DNA of 64,000 nucleotides from Cephalopachus bancanus (Eukaryota > Chordata > Mammalia > Primates > Tarsiidae), in the NCBI GenBank assembly GCA_027257055.1, contig JAPVLO010000019.1, forward strand, positions 12,791,001-12,855,000, in the 5' to 3' direction. Each line of letters opens with the position of its first letter. Position 1 is the stretch's first letter. Below, piece after piece: positions 24,733-35,570 of this stretch. The position numbers and the translations under genes are program-made. The notes below the pieces were generated by a model, which saw nothing but the letters and a program-made list of their open reading frames with translations, was not told the DNA's origin and searched no databases.

Positions 24733-24949
24733 ATGATAGAGAATACAGGGGAAGAGATATAAGTTGAAGAGAAAACTATGGTGAACATGAGGAAGAAGAA
24801 TGGAAACAGCAACAGAAAAGAATTCGCTAAAGTTGTAGGAGAATCAGAAATGTACAGTATCATCAAAGTGATGTGATTATAACATCTTAAGAGGGACTAG
24901 TCAACAATACGTTATGCTTTAAGATAGTCAAGGAGGATAAGAGGCATTC

Positions 24950-25145
24950 ATTGAAGTTCCACTCTATGCCAGCACTATTCTAAGAAGGCTGTATTCCTGG
25001 TCTCATACAATTCTCATAGCAATCTCAAGAAATTGTATAATTATTTTATTTTTTTGACACACGAAGAAAAGGAGGCTTGGAGCCGTTCAATAATTCACCC
25101 AAAATAAGTCTAGTAACTGGAAGATTTGAGTACTCAAATATTTGT
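24950..25145 (-). mobile_element. MIR fragment, minus strand
   Basis: CTCTATGCCAGCACTATTCT, CAATTCTCATAGCAATCTCA, GACACACGAAGAAAAGGAGG and AGTCTAGTAACTGGAAG are the reverse-complement MIR 3' half. Confidence 0.7.
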
Positions 25146-26426
25146 CTTTCTGCCTTCAAAATCTATGCTATTAAAATTGCCAAACTTTTTGCATATGCAT
25201 GAAATGAATATAGTTAACATGTGGGACATGAAGGTTGCCCAGCTATAAAGAATGAGTCTCCAGAATCATCAGATAGACTTTAGCTGTCAGCTAGTTCAAG
25301 GTCAGTCTCAGCCCAGGGAGCTGCCTCATCTGAAGTCATGCTCTTTCCCTCTCTAAGTGGAGTGGGCAGTGTGGTGTGGAATAAAAATCGAATGTAGGCA
25401 TTCTCACAAGCATTGTGTGCTCTGGAGCCCTCCTGTGCTTGGCAGAGGCTATGTTGAACCTGCATCACAGTTTGCCTTCTTCTTCTCCAGTCTGGCTTCA
25501 TCTTCCTCCCTTTTACTGGTGTTGATCCTTACGGAAGATCTTGTCCCCAAACTCTGTCTCAGAGCCTCCTTCCAGAGAACTCCACCTCCAGTGCCAAAGT
25601 GAAGTGGAGAAAGAAGAGAGGAAGAGAAACCCAGTAGCCTGCAATGGTCTTACAATCAGGTCAAAAGCCCCTGACTCACGCTGGTGACTCTAGGAATGGA
25701 AGAAGGAAGCAGCTGAAGACACTGTCATGAAGGAGAAAAAGAACTACTAGCAGTCAAAGTGATTGTACAATTTCAGGTCTGAATTCTAAGACGTTGGGGA
25801 AAAGCAGAGATAAGATTAGAAAAGTTGAATCTGTAGTGGAAATACTGAAATTATTAAGATAGTCTGTCACAGGCTAATGTCAAGACAAACTTTTAGAAAG
25901 CTTTTCTTCCCCAGTTGATCTGTTAAAAAAAATGGGCATGTGATGGTCATTATTCTTTTCAATGATTGAGAGAACATGTATTCAGAGGCAAACGCCATGT
26001 AAGGATTTCACATATCATTGTACTACTTCAATCGAAATAATTTTCAAACAGCTTTGCAGCTTTTCCTAAAGCTGACTTTCCCGAATAAATTATCATTGTA
26101 CTTTCATTTGCCTCTTTAAGATACCTTCAAATGTACTCTTTTTAATTTTCACAAAATGAGCGAAATGGAATGTTCTTAGATCTGTTGATTATACAGTTTG
26201 AATCTTAACATTTCCCTCATTCTTACCATTCTGCCATTGAATTTGACAAGGTGATTAAAAATGAGGTTCTGAAAAGTATAGAAATGTTTCATTTCCTAAA
26301 TCCTCTATGATTGACACTAAGGATCAGAAGAAGAAATAAAGAGAAATATGGTACAAATGAGATTATTTCACTTTTTAAGATTTTACATAAGAAGAGCAAT
26401 CACAATTATGTTCTACAACTGGGATG
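25146..26426. other. Unclassified DNA
   Basis: The part at 25440-25580 (CATCACAGTTTGCCTTCTTC, TGTTGATCCTTACGG, CTGTCTCAGAGCC) looks like the 3' portion of an old interspersed element, but I cannot name it. The remainder is unassigned. The open frame at 25357-25602 has no recognised motif. Confidence 0.3.
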
Positions 26427-26445
26427 TCAAACTACCTATTCTTTT

Positions 26446-26752
26446 TTTTTTGACTTGGGGTGTCATGCTATTATTGCCCAGGCTGAAAACTTTGGTTCAC
26501 TGAATTCAACTAAACTTAGTGCAGTGGCATGATCACGGCTCACTACAGCCTTGACCTCATGGGTTCAGGTGATCTTTCTGCCTCAGCCTCCTGAGTAGTT
26601 GGGACTACAGTTGTGTGCCACCAAACCCGGCCTAACTGTTGTAGAGATGAGGTGTGACTATGTTGCCCAGGCTGGTCTTGAACTCCTGGTGAACCGCCCA
26701 GCTTGGTCTCCCAAAGTGCTGGGATTACAGGTGTGAGCCACTGTGCCTGGTC
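26446..26752 (-). mobile_element. AluJ-like element, minus strand, with a 34-nt internal insertion
   Basis: The target-site duplication is TCAAACTACCTATTCTTTT at 26427-26445 and TCAAACTACTTATTCTTTT at 26753-26771. The body is AluJ-like (GCAGTGGCATGATCACGGCT, TATGTTGCCCAGGCTGG). Between GCCCAGGCTG and TGCAGTGGC, where Alu has only GAG, lies a foreign segment (26486-26519) that also occurs near 27578-27611. Confidence 0.92.
26486..26520 (+). repeat. 35-nt templated insertion, recipient copy
   Basis: Matches 27578-27612 at 34 of 35 positions in the same orientation; the one difference is T at 26491 against G at 27583. Because it interrupts the Alu consensus, this is the recipient copy. Confidence 0.9.
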
Positions 26753-26771
26753 TCAAACTACTTATTCTTTT

Positions 26772-28269
26772 AAGAAGTAGATACCATTGTTGCTTCTGTT
26801 GAAAATGTGAATTCAATTGCTGCTGCCCCAACTCAGTATAGTAGCAAACTTGTCATTCTGATTTTTGTATCATTGCTAACTTAATGGTGAAGTCTTTATT
26901 TAAATTTGTACCATGTCCACCTTATCCTTTGTAATAACACAAGTCAATGTGGACAAAATTCCTCTTATCTGGTGAAAATTTACAGAATTCTTGCTTCTAA
27001 TGCTTATTTCCTCATCTTCCACCACCAAATTTAATTGAAGTTTCTGTAGAAGTTTATGTTTAAATGTGATTTAGCATTCTTCCACATTTAACATCAGTAG
27101 ACTATACATCAACTATTACTAATCTTTAATTCACTTCCAACTCTCTCTCCATTTTTCATCATTAAATGTATCTGTTACTTCTTGTTCTTATGCTTTAATT
27201 TCATAAAATTAAAATGCTAATGACATAGTGGAATACTGTTTCCACTCTGCTTCCCCTTCCAATTTTTATGGTTCTATTGAATTCTCTATAATTAATTTTT
27301 CTCTATCATCTCCTTATCCTCCATCATTACCATAGGTATGTCATTCCTAATCTATATTTACATACTGAAATTTTCCTGTTTTAGACCTCATTTATAACTA
27401 TCACTGGCATATCTATTAAACTGTCATACCAACTTCTTACAATTTGATGACTCCATCAACTTCTTTATTTTCATACTAACAACCTCTTGCAATATGGTAA
27501 TAAGATTTCTCATATTTGTATGACTTCTGATGCTTTTACATAGAAAGTGTGCTAGGTGTATAGAATTGAACTTTAATAAAACGTTGGTTCACTGAATTCA
27601 ACTAAACTTAGTAATGTTGGCTCTGGCCACAGTCTAAATTAATACCTCCTGTATAAAGGATGATGCTAGATGGTTAGAGAAGCTATTGTGATGCTCTTTC
27701 AATACAAAACTTCCAATGTCAGCATTTTAGATAAGTTGAAATTTTTGATAATCTGGGCTTATTTATTATAAGAAAAAAAAGATCTTCCTGTCTTGTCTTA
27801 TTATTTTTATTTATTCCTTTTTCCAAACATTCTTGTTAGTCAACTGCCCTGATTGAAGACAGGAGTCAGAGTTTCTTTTACTTACTTCAGCCTCATTGTG
27901 ATTCCCTAAAATGATGAACTTTAATTATATTTTTATCCTTCTTCAATCTTTTATTAGGATTAGCTAATTAAAGGAAACAAGGGGCTATCTCTGCAGAGCA
28001 TTTCAGCTTCAAAACTGACTTGTCACATTATTCAATGTCCATCATTTATTCTCAAGGTGCTCATGAACAAACCAAGTATGACTTGAAAGCACTCGAGTCT
28101 GCATTTACCACACTTGATTCCTGGGAATAATCAAGAATTACCCAGAAGTCTTTTGCTAAAAGTGGCCAGTGTCCTCTGGTAAAAAGTCACAAACCTATTC
28201 ATGCTGAATGAACTATAATTTTTGTCAACTGAGACATTCTGGAAAAGGAAACAGGAGCTGTTTTTAGAA
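26772..28269. other. Unclassified AT-rich DNA
   Basis: No repeat family, exon or RNA gene recognised, apart from the donor copy of the 35-nt duplication. Confidence 0.35.
27578..27612 (+). repeat. 35-nt templated insertion, likely donor copy
   Basis: Contains TTGGTTCACTGAATTCAACT and TAAACTTAGT, identical to the segment inside the Alu 1,092 bp upstream. The flanking sequence here is not part of a recognised repeat, which fits a donor role. Confidence 0.85.
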
Positions 28270-28390
28270 TCCAAATGTCCCACCTGACTTAGTTATCAGC
28301 TAGTTGTGTGACCTTGGGGACTTTATATAAACTGTCTTTAGTTCTACAGAAGGGTACAGTAATAACCTTTAATCTACTATGCCTCCATGA
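28270..28390 (+). mobile_element. MIR fragment, plus strand
   Basis: CTAGTTGTGTGACCTTGGGG followed by ACTGTCTTTAGTTCTACAGA and CAGTAATAACC is the MIR core and 3' order. Confidence 0.65.
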
Positions 28391-28509
28391 TCTTAGACAT
28401 AGGATTACTTTTTAAAAGTTAAACTGGTAGAAAATGACATCTTCTTGATATTACCATATTTAATTATAAATTTGATAGGGTCAGTAATTAGTCAAGAAAT
28501 ATGGACTCA

Positions 28510-28800
28510 GCCAGGCTCGGTGGCTCAGCCTGTAATCTCGCACTTTGGGAGGCTGAGGTGAGTGGATTGCCTGAGCCCATGGGTTAGAGATCCGCCTGGG
28601 CAACTTGGCGAGACCTCATCTCTACAATAAATCAAAAAATTAGCCGGGCATGGTAGCGCATGCTTGTAGTTCCAGCTACTTGGAAGGCTGAGGTGGAAGG
28701 ATGACCGGAGCCCAGCAGGTTGAGGCTGTGGTGGCCGGCAGCAGCTACTGCATTCCAGTCTGGGCTACAGAGTGAGACTTCAACTCAAAAAAAAAAAAGG
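28510..28800 (+). mobile_element. Lineage-specific Alu, plus strand
   Basis: The target-site duplication is AAGAAATATGGACTCA at 28494 and AAGAAATATGAACTCA at 28802. It retains GGGCAACTTGGCGAGACC and AAAAAATTAGCCGGG. It sits at the 5' edge of a MIR copy. Confidence 0.94.
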
Positions 28801-28806
28801 AAAGAA

Positions 28807-29030
28807 ATATGAACTCAAATTCACAGCTTAGTTATAACTACTGTCTGTTTAATATTGCACAAATTATTTAGCTTTCCCATCCCTCAATTTTCTTATTTGT
28901 GGTGTGCTGAGAAAATGAATACTTGCAAGGTTATTGGTAGGATTTAGAGGGAAAATACATGTAAAACATTAATAAGATTTTTTTACATAAAGTAAGCTCT
29001 TAATAAATGTTACCTCTTATTATTCATGTC
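28807..29030 (+). mobile_element. MIR SINE, plus strand
   Basis: GCACAAATTATTTAGCTTTC, CCTCAATTTTCTTATTTGTG, AAGGTTATTGGTAGGATTTA and GTAAGCTCTTAATAAATGTT are in MIR order. Confidence 0.75.
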
Positions 29031-29123
29031 ACTACAAACTTTACCACCCAAATTCATTCAAGATGACTAAGATATTGTCTAAATAAATCACAAATGGATT
29101 AGGATTATAAGAAAGAAAGCTAA

Positions 29124-29160
29124 TGGGAGTGGGTCCAAGATGGTCACTGTGGAGTCACAG
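29124..29160 (+). promoter_or_regulatory. L1 5' end with YY1-like motif
   Basis: The first bases contain TCCAAGATGGTC (29133-29144), close to the CAAGATGGCC-type YY1 site found at the start of primate L1 5' UTRs, where it positions transcription initiation. Function here is inferred from family knowledge only. Confidence 0.5.
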
Positions 29161-30249
29161 ACCAGCACCACTCTCCCCATTGGATGACCAAGCTGCCATT
29201 GGATGGAGACACCCCAAACACTTTTGGATGGGTGAAGCACTCTGCACCAAGCAAAGATCTCTGAACATACAGAAACAAGAAAACAATGGCAGACATAGGA
29301 ATCTGGGTGGACCACTCCCACTGCGCACCAGACTTGCAAAAGAACTAAAATGCTCCTTGGTGAATAAGAGTGAGTAAATATACCTAAGAGGTTTTGGGGT
29401 CTGTGCACCCCCTTCTAGTTATGCATGAGTTGTTAGTCCCATATGGGAGGAGTCCTGGTCAGGGCATAGTGTTGGGCAACCAGACTCCAAGCAGAATAGA
29501 AATTAAAAAAACAAAACAAAACAAAAAAACACAATGCGTCAGCAGACATGAATGCAGTTTCCACCAGAGGGCCTGACCAACTCTGAGGCAGGGAAAGCCT
29601 GCCTACAGAGTGAACCTCACTGGCACCTGATGTATCTTCCCAGTCAGATCAGGAAAACCACCTCCTGAACTAAAGCCCTGCATGCCTACAGGGCTGATCA
29701 CCTTTCCTTCCCACAAGGCAGAAAAATATCTCTTTTTCAAGAGTAGAGTGTGAACTTGAAGAGGGAGGGAATGACACAAAAGACACCTGAAGACTTTCTT
29801 GATGGGAAGATTTCTGGGCTACAAATCACGGACAGCAACTGGGGGCCCATTCCCCCACACCCACTCACCACAGACTTATAGCAGCATGGGCTGCTACAGT
29901 TGAGAAACTTGCCACAATGTTGAGCAAGGAGCAAAAGTGAATGCTCCTTCCTCTCTCACTGAATGACCTATATTGAACCACAGAAAGGACCCTAGAACAG
30001 AGGGTCAGTGACTAGTTTCAGAGCAACAAAACCAGAGGAATTACACAGAGGGAAGAGAGATCTGTCACATATGAGGGAAAAATCCACACAAAAAAAATAG
30101 GCAACCCTCAGAGTACTAAAGAGACTGCTCAAAAAAACAGCTATCAGAGAAAAAACAATAGAAACCCTTCCAAATGACCTGCCCCAGATGACAGTCAAAG
30201 AAATCAGAGATTGGGTGGCTTAAATAAATAGAGAGAACCAAGAGAAAAT

Positions 30250-31090
30250 AGTAGCAAAACTCACTGAAGTTATACAGGAAGTAAAAGCGGAGGTGGCCAA
30301 TTTCAGAGAAGCCTATTCTGAAATAATGGAAATAAGAATTCTGTTCTGAAAATCAGAAAGAAAGTAACAATCATAGGGAACAGGAGCAATCAAGCAGAAG
30401 AAAGAATCTCAGAACCTGAAGACCAAAATATGTAATTAACCTAGTCTGTCAGAAATAATTAAAAAAAGCCTCAAGAAGGAGCAAAGCCTTTGAGAGATGT
30501 GGGACTATGTCAAGAAGCTAAATCTACATCTGATTGGTATCTCTGTAGCAGAAAGTGAACTGGGAACACCATGGAACAAACATTTCATAAGATTATCCAA
30601 AAAACTTCCCACATCTTGCTAAAGAGGTGACCATTCAAGCACAAGAGATTCAGAGAACCCCTCCAAGCTATCATAGGATTTAAGAATAAAAGGAAAAAAT
30701 CTTACAGGTAACAATACAGAAAAGTCAGACTACTTACTAGGGAAGACCCATCAAATTGCTCCAGATTTGTTTGCAGAAATACTATGAGCCAGTAGAAACT
30801 GGAGTCCAGTATTTAAATTCTTAAAGATAAACAATTCCAGTCAAGAATTTCCTACCCCACCAAGCTAAACATCATCAGTGATGGAGAATTAAAATCCCTC
30901 CCACACATCCAATCCCTAAGAGAATATGCCACCTCCAGACCAGTCCTTCAGGAAACAGTTAAGAAGGTGTTGAACACAGAAAAAAAAAGTCATACCCATC
31001 ATAAAAGTACAGGCAAGCTCAGAGTTGACAGACCAAACAGAGCACTTACAAAAATGAAAATACACGTATATATAAATACAAAAGTAAAAA
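30250..31090 (+). pseudogene. L1 ORF1 pseudogene
   Basis: ORF1p encodes an RNA-binding chaperone with a coiled coil, an RRM and a C-terminal domain. Here recognisable segments appear in different frames: NLHLIGISVAESELGTPWNK at the RRM start, EVTIQAQEIQRTPPSYHR, then GKTHQIAPDLFAEIL-stop-ASRNWSP and SQEFPT at the C-terminal domain. At least three frames and several stops are needed to read it, so it is dead. The upstream coiled-coil part is poorly preserved and the start codon cannot be placed. Confidence 0.75.
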
Positions 31091-31129
31091 GGAAGCAAAG
31101 CAACCCCCTAAGAGCCCTGTGTAGGAATA

Positions 31130-33351
31130 AATGCTCACATTTCAATAATCAATTTGAACATGAGTGGATTAAATGCATCACTGAAGAGACATAAAGTGGA
31201 AAACTGGATAAAGAAGCATGATCCTGCATCCAGCAAACTCATCTCACAGCAAAGGACACCCACAGGTTCAAAGTTGAGGGCTGGAAATTGGTATTTCAGG
31301 AAAACAGAACACAGAAAAAGGCAGGAATAGTTATTCTGATATAGGACAATACAGACTTCAGACCATCAAAAGTTTAAAAAGTCACTACATAATAATAAAA
31401 AGCTCAATCCACCAGCAAGAAATATCCATCTTTTATAAAACCTGGTGAACCCAACAGAGGAACACTAGGATTTATAAAACAACTACTAAGTAAACTAAGA
31501 AAAGACATTGACTCTTACACAATCATTGTTGGAGACCTAAAGACCACACTAACAGATCTAAATAGATAACTGAGACAAAAAACCAACAAGAACTTTGATG
31601 CTTGATCAAATGGATTTAATAAACATCAACAGAACACTCCACGCAACATCTACAGAGTACACATTCTACTCATCAACACATGAAACATACTCCAAGATTG
31701 ATCACACTCTTGGACATAATCAGGTGTGAACAAAGTTTGAAAGACTGAAATAATACCATGCATCTTCTCAGATCATAGTGGAATAAAAATGAACATCACC
31801 ACCAACAAGATATCCCCCAAAACACAGACACTAAACAACATGCTGTTGAACAACTTCTGGGTGAACACGAAAATCAAGACAGAAATAAAAAGATTCCTGG
31901 GAACAAACAAAAACAAAGATACATTTTATCAAAATATCTGGGATATCATGAGAGCTCTGTTAAGAAAAAAATTCTTAGTACTGCACGCACATATCAAGAA
32001 AACAGAAAGATCACAAGTTAACACTCGAATGTCACACCAAAAGGACCTGGAAAGGCAAGATTATTTATATCCTAACTTCGGCAGAAGATTCCAGTTCACC
32101 AAGATAAAATCACAATTGCAGGGTATAGAAGACAAAAATATCATAGAAAGGATCAACAAGACAACAAGTTGGTAATTTGAAAGGATAATAAAATTGACAG
32201 ACCACTGGCCAGATTGACTAAAAAAGAGAGAAAGTCCAAATAGACGCAATTAGAAATGCAAAAGACAAAGTTACAACTGACCCTGAAGAAATTCAAAAGA
32301 TTGTCAGAGATTACTATGAACATCTGTATGCAAATAAACCAGAACACCTTAAGAAAATGGAGGAATTTCTGACATCACACAATCTTCCAAGGTTGAAAAA
32401 AAGAAGAAATGGAAACTCTAAACAGACCAATAACAATCCAAGAAATTGACTCAGCTATAAGAAACCTCCTTGCCAAAAAAATACCCTGGACTCAGTGACT
32501 TTCCAGTTGAATTCTGCAAGACATATAAGGAAGAACTAATACCAGTCTTATTGAAAGTATTCCAGGCAATTGAGAAAAGTAATTCTCGACTCATTTTATG
32601 AAGCTAACATCATACTGATACCCAAACCCGGTGAAGACCCAACAAGGAAAGAGAATTGAAGACCCATCTCTTTAATGAACATAGAGGCAAAAATTCTCAA
32701 CAAGATTTTAGCAAATTGGATCCAACAACACATCTCAAGTATCATCTACCATGACCAGGTGGGCTTCATTCCTGGGATGCAGATCTGGTTCAACATTTGC
32801 ATGACCATAAATGTAATTCAGCACGTTAACAAATGTAAAACCAAGAACCACATGATCATGTCATTAGATACAGAAAAAGCATTCGACAAAATCCAGCATC
32901 CTTTCTTGAGAAAAACTCTTTATCACCTAGGCATAGAAGAAACATTCCTCAAAACAGTTGAGAGCCATCTATGATACACTCACAGCCAACATTTTGCTCA
33001 ATGGGCAGAAGCTGGAAGCATTCTTCTAAGAATGGGAACAAAACAAGGATGCCCACTCTTACCCCTCCTATTCAACATAGCGCTGAAAGTCCTAGCTAGA
33101 GCAATCAGGCAAGAGAGGGAAATCAGGGGTATCCAAATAGGAAAAGAGGAAGTTAAGCTATCCCTCTTTGTGGATGATATGATTTTATACCTTGGAAACC
33201 CTAGGAGTCTGTCAAAAACCTCCTTGTACTGACAAACAACTTTGGTAAAGTCTTGAGTTACAAAATCAACATGCAAAAGACAAATACATTTCTATATACT
33301 AGCAACATGCCAGCAGAAAATCAAATAAAAAGCACAATCCTATTCAAAATA

Positions 33352-33401
<50 letters not shown>

Positions 33402-34290
33402 ACCCTTGGTATTCACCTAACCAGATAAGTGAAAGATTTTTACAATGAGAACTACAAAATGCTGCTCAAAGAAATCAAGGATAATCCAAACAAATGGAAA
33501 AATATTCCATTCTCACAGATTAGAAGAGTCAGTATTTCAAGATGTCCATCCTACCGAGGCAATCTATAGATTCAATGCAATAGTCATCAATTTACCAGCA
33601 TCATTGTTTTCAGACCTGGAAATGACAATACAAAAATCCACATGGCAACAGAAAGGAGCACAAATAGCCAAAACAATCTTCAGGAAAAGAAAGAAAGTTG
33701 GAGGTATCACACTTCCCAGACTCTTTAAACATTATTACAAGGTTACAGTAACCCAAACAGTTTGGTATTGTACAAGAAAATGCACATAAACCAAAAAATG
33801 GAACAGGACAGAGATTTTGGAAGCAAAAACATGATCTCTCAACCAACTTATCTTCAATGAAGCAAGCAGTAACAATCACTGAGGAAAGGAGACCATATTT
33901 AGCAAATTGTGCTAAAAACTGGCAGACCACATGCAGAAGAATGAAACTGAAGCCTTACCTATCACCATTCACAAAATTTAACTCAAAATGGTTCAAAGAC
34001 CTAAACATAAAAACTCAAACTCTAACACTCTTATGCACAGCAGAATTGGCAACAAATTTCATACTTTTATGCCTAAAAGCAAATGCCACACAAGCTAAGA
34101 TAGACAAGTGGGACCTCATCAAACTGAAAAGCTTTTGCGCAGCAAAAGTAACCATCAAGAAAGTAAAGAGACAATCCATGGAATGGGAAAAAATACGTGC
34201 AAATGATGCATCTGACAAAGGCCTAGCATCCAGGATCTACAAGGAACGCAAAGGAAAAGGAAAAAAAAAAAAGCCCCATTACAAAGTGGG
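31130..34290 (+). pseudogene. L1 ORF2 pseudogene (endonuclease, RT, C-terminal domain)
   Basis: The endonuclease begins near 31160 (NASLKRHKVENW). Later segments include [28 protein letters not shown] (from about 32745), [13 protein letters not shown] and [18 protein letters not shown]. The RT active site at 33167-33178 reads F-V-D-D: both catalytic aspartates survive but the alanine is replaced. An (AC)n tract at 33353-33399 replaces coding sequence downstream of it. There are multiple frameshifts and stops. It retains more of the RT than the other copies in the window. Confidence 0.88.
33353..33399. repeat. (AC)n microsatellite inside L1 ORF2
   Basis: About 23 perfect AC units lie where related L1s encode a TPKNEI-like stretch. 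The array arose after insertion. Confidence 0.97.
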
Positions 34291-34397
34291 CGAAGGATAT
34301 TAACAAACACTTCTCAAAAGATGACGTATAAGCAGGCAACAGACACAGGAAAAAATGCTCAGCCTCACTAATCATCAGAGAAATGCAAATGAAAACT

Positions 34398-34470
34398 ACA
34401 ATGAGTTGTTATTAATAAGTTATTAATAAGTTAACATCAATGAGATGTTATTAATGGTTGTTATTAATAA
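34398..34470. repeat. Local TTATTAATAA duplications in L1
   Basis: GTTATTAATAA occurs three times, with ATGAGATGTTATTAATGG between copies. This region of other L1s reads straight from a GAGATACC-like block to CAACAGG. It looks like local slippage-type duplication. Confidence 0.75.
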
Positions 34471-35271
34471 ATTGAAAAACAACAGGTTCTGGCATAGGTA
34501 CAGAGAAAAGGAAATGTTTCTACAGTGTTGGTGGGAGCACAAGCTAGTTCAACCTCTATGGAAGACAGTGTGGTGATTCCTAAAAGAACTAAAAATTGAC
34601 CTTTCATATAATCCAGCTATTCCTCTTCAGGGAATATACTGAGAGGAACATAAATTGTTCTACATAAAAGAAACCTGCACATGCATGTTTATTGCTGCAC
34701 TATTCACAATAGCAAAAATATAGAACCAACCCTATTGACCATCAAAAATGGACTGGATAAAGAAAATGTGATACATATACAAGATGGAGTATTATGCAGC
34801 CATAAAGAAGAACAAAATCATGGACTTCGCAGCAAACTGGATGGAACTGTAGACCATCATACTAAGTGAACTATCACAGGAACAAAGAACTGAATACTGC
34901 ATGTTGTCACTCATAAGTGGACCTTAAACATTAGTCACATTAGCACAAGGGAGGGATTGGCAGTCACAGGGCACTGCTAGAGGAGAGAGTGAGGGAGGAG
35001 GGAGGAGGGGCATGTGAGAACACAAAGGCTACTTGGGTCATTATTAGGGAGAGTACCAGTTAGAAGTCCAATCTTCACCTTCATGCAGCCTACTTATGTA
35101 CCCCACATCCTATGATAAAATAAATTTTACAAAATGAATAAAGCTAAAATCTGATTGATTCCATTGCATATAATAGTTTGACAGAAAAATAGAGGCCAAA
35201 AATGAAAAGCCTGAAGGAAAACAGTCAGTTTGTCATTCTCATGTTCAGAATACATGATTCCTTGCAAACTC

Positions 35272-35570
35272 ATTCATTTCAGGAATTTTATTTAGCACGT
35301 TAATGAAAAAACACACAAGAATCTCTGCACTCATAAAGTCTATATTCTAGTAAGGTTAGGCAGATAGTACACATAATAAAGGTTATAAGTCGATAATTAC
35401 AGGAGAAAAATAAAGTAGGGTGGGTGCAGTAGACAAAAAAATGCAAGGAAGACTCCAATTTGAAATATGGTGACTGGAGTCGATCTTACTGAGAAGACTT
35501 AAAGATTTGACTTTAGGTGTTTTTTGCTTCCCTGGAATAGAAAGACTGGGGCTTACAGAAGAAACTACCA
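35272..35570 (-). mobile_element. L2 LINE fragment, minus strand
   Basis: TCATTCATTTCAGGAATTTT, then CTCATAAAGTCTATATTCTA and AAAAATAAAGTAGGG follow the reverse L2 3'-end order. Diverged. Confidence 0.55.

Larger units (their letters stand above)
29124..35139 (+). mobile_element. Nearly full-length dead L1, plus strand
   Basis: About 6 kb with the standard layout: 5' UTR (29124 to about 30050), ORF1 remnant, ORF2 remnant, 3' UTR and short A-rich end. A possible short target-site duplication is AAAGCTAA at 29116 and 35140. The 5' UTR is also distinct from that of the L1 at 56621. An (AC)n tract and a cluster of TTATTAATAA duplications have arisen inside it. Many stops and frameshifts are visible, so it is not active. 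Confidence 0.88.

Noticed and set aside
29123..29408. Overlapping open frames on both strands at the L1 start
   Set aside because: They lie in the L1 5' UTR, which is non-coding on the sense strand. No known domain is visible on either strand.
30967..31194. 75-residue plus-strand frame as a small gene
   Set aside because: It spans the ORF1-ORF2 junction of the L1 and reads partly out of the ORF1 frame.
33032..33232. Open RT segment with F-V-D-D as evidence of an active L1
   Set aside because: Frames are broken on both sides, ORF1 is full of stops, and a microsatellite has replaced part of ORF2.
33353..33399. Possible CRISPR-like or satellite array
   Set aside because: Simple dinucleotide repeat without spacers. 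No CRISPR or other prokaryotic feature occurs in the window.
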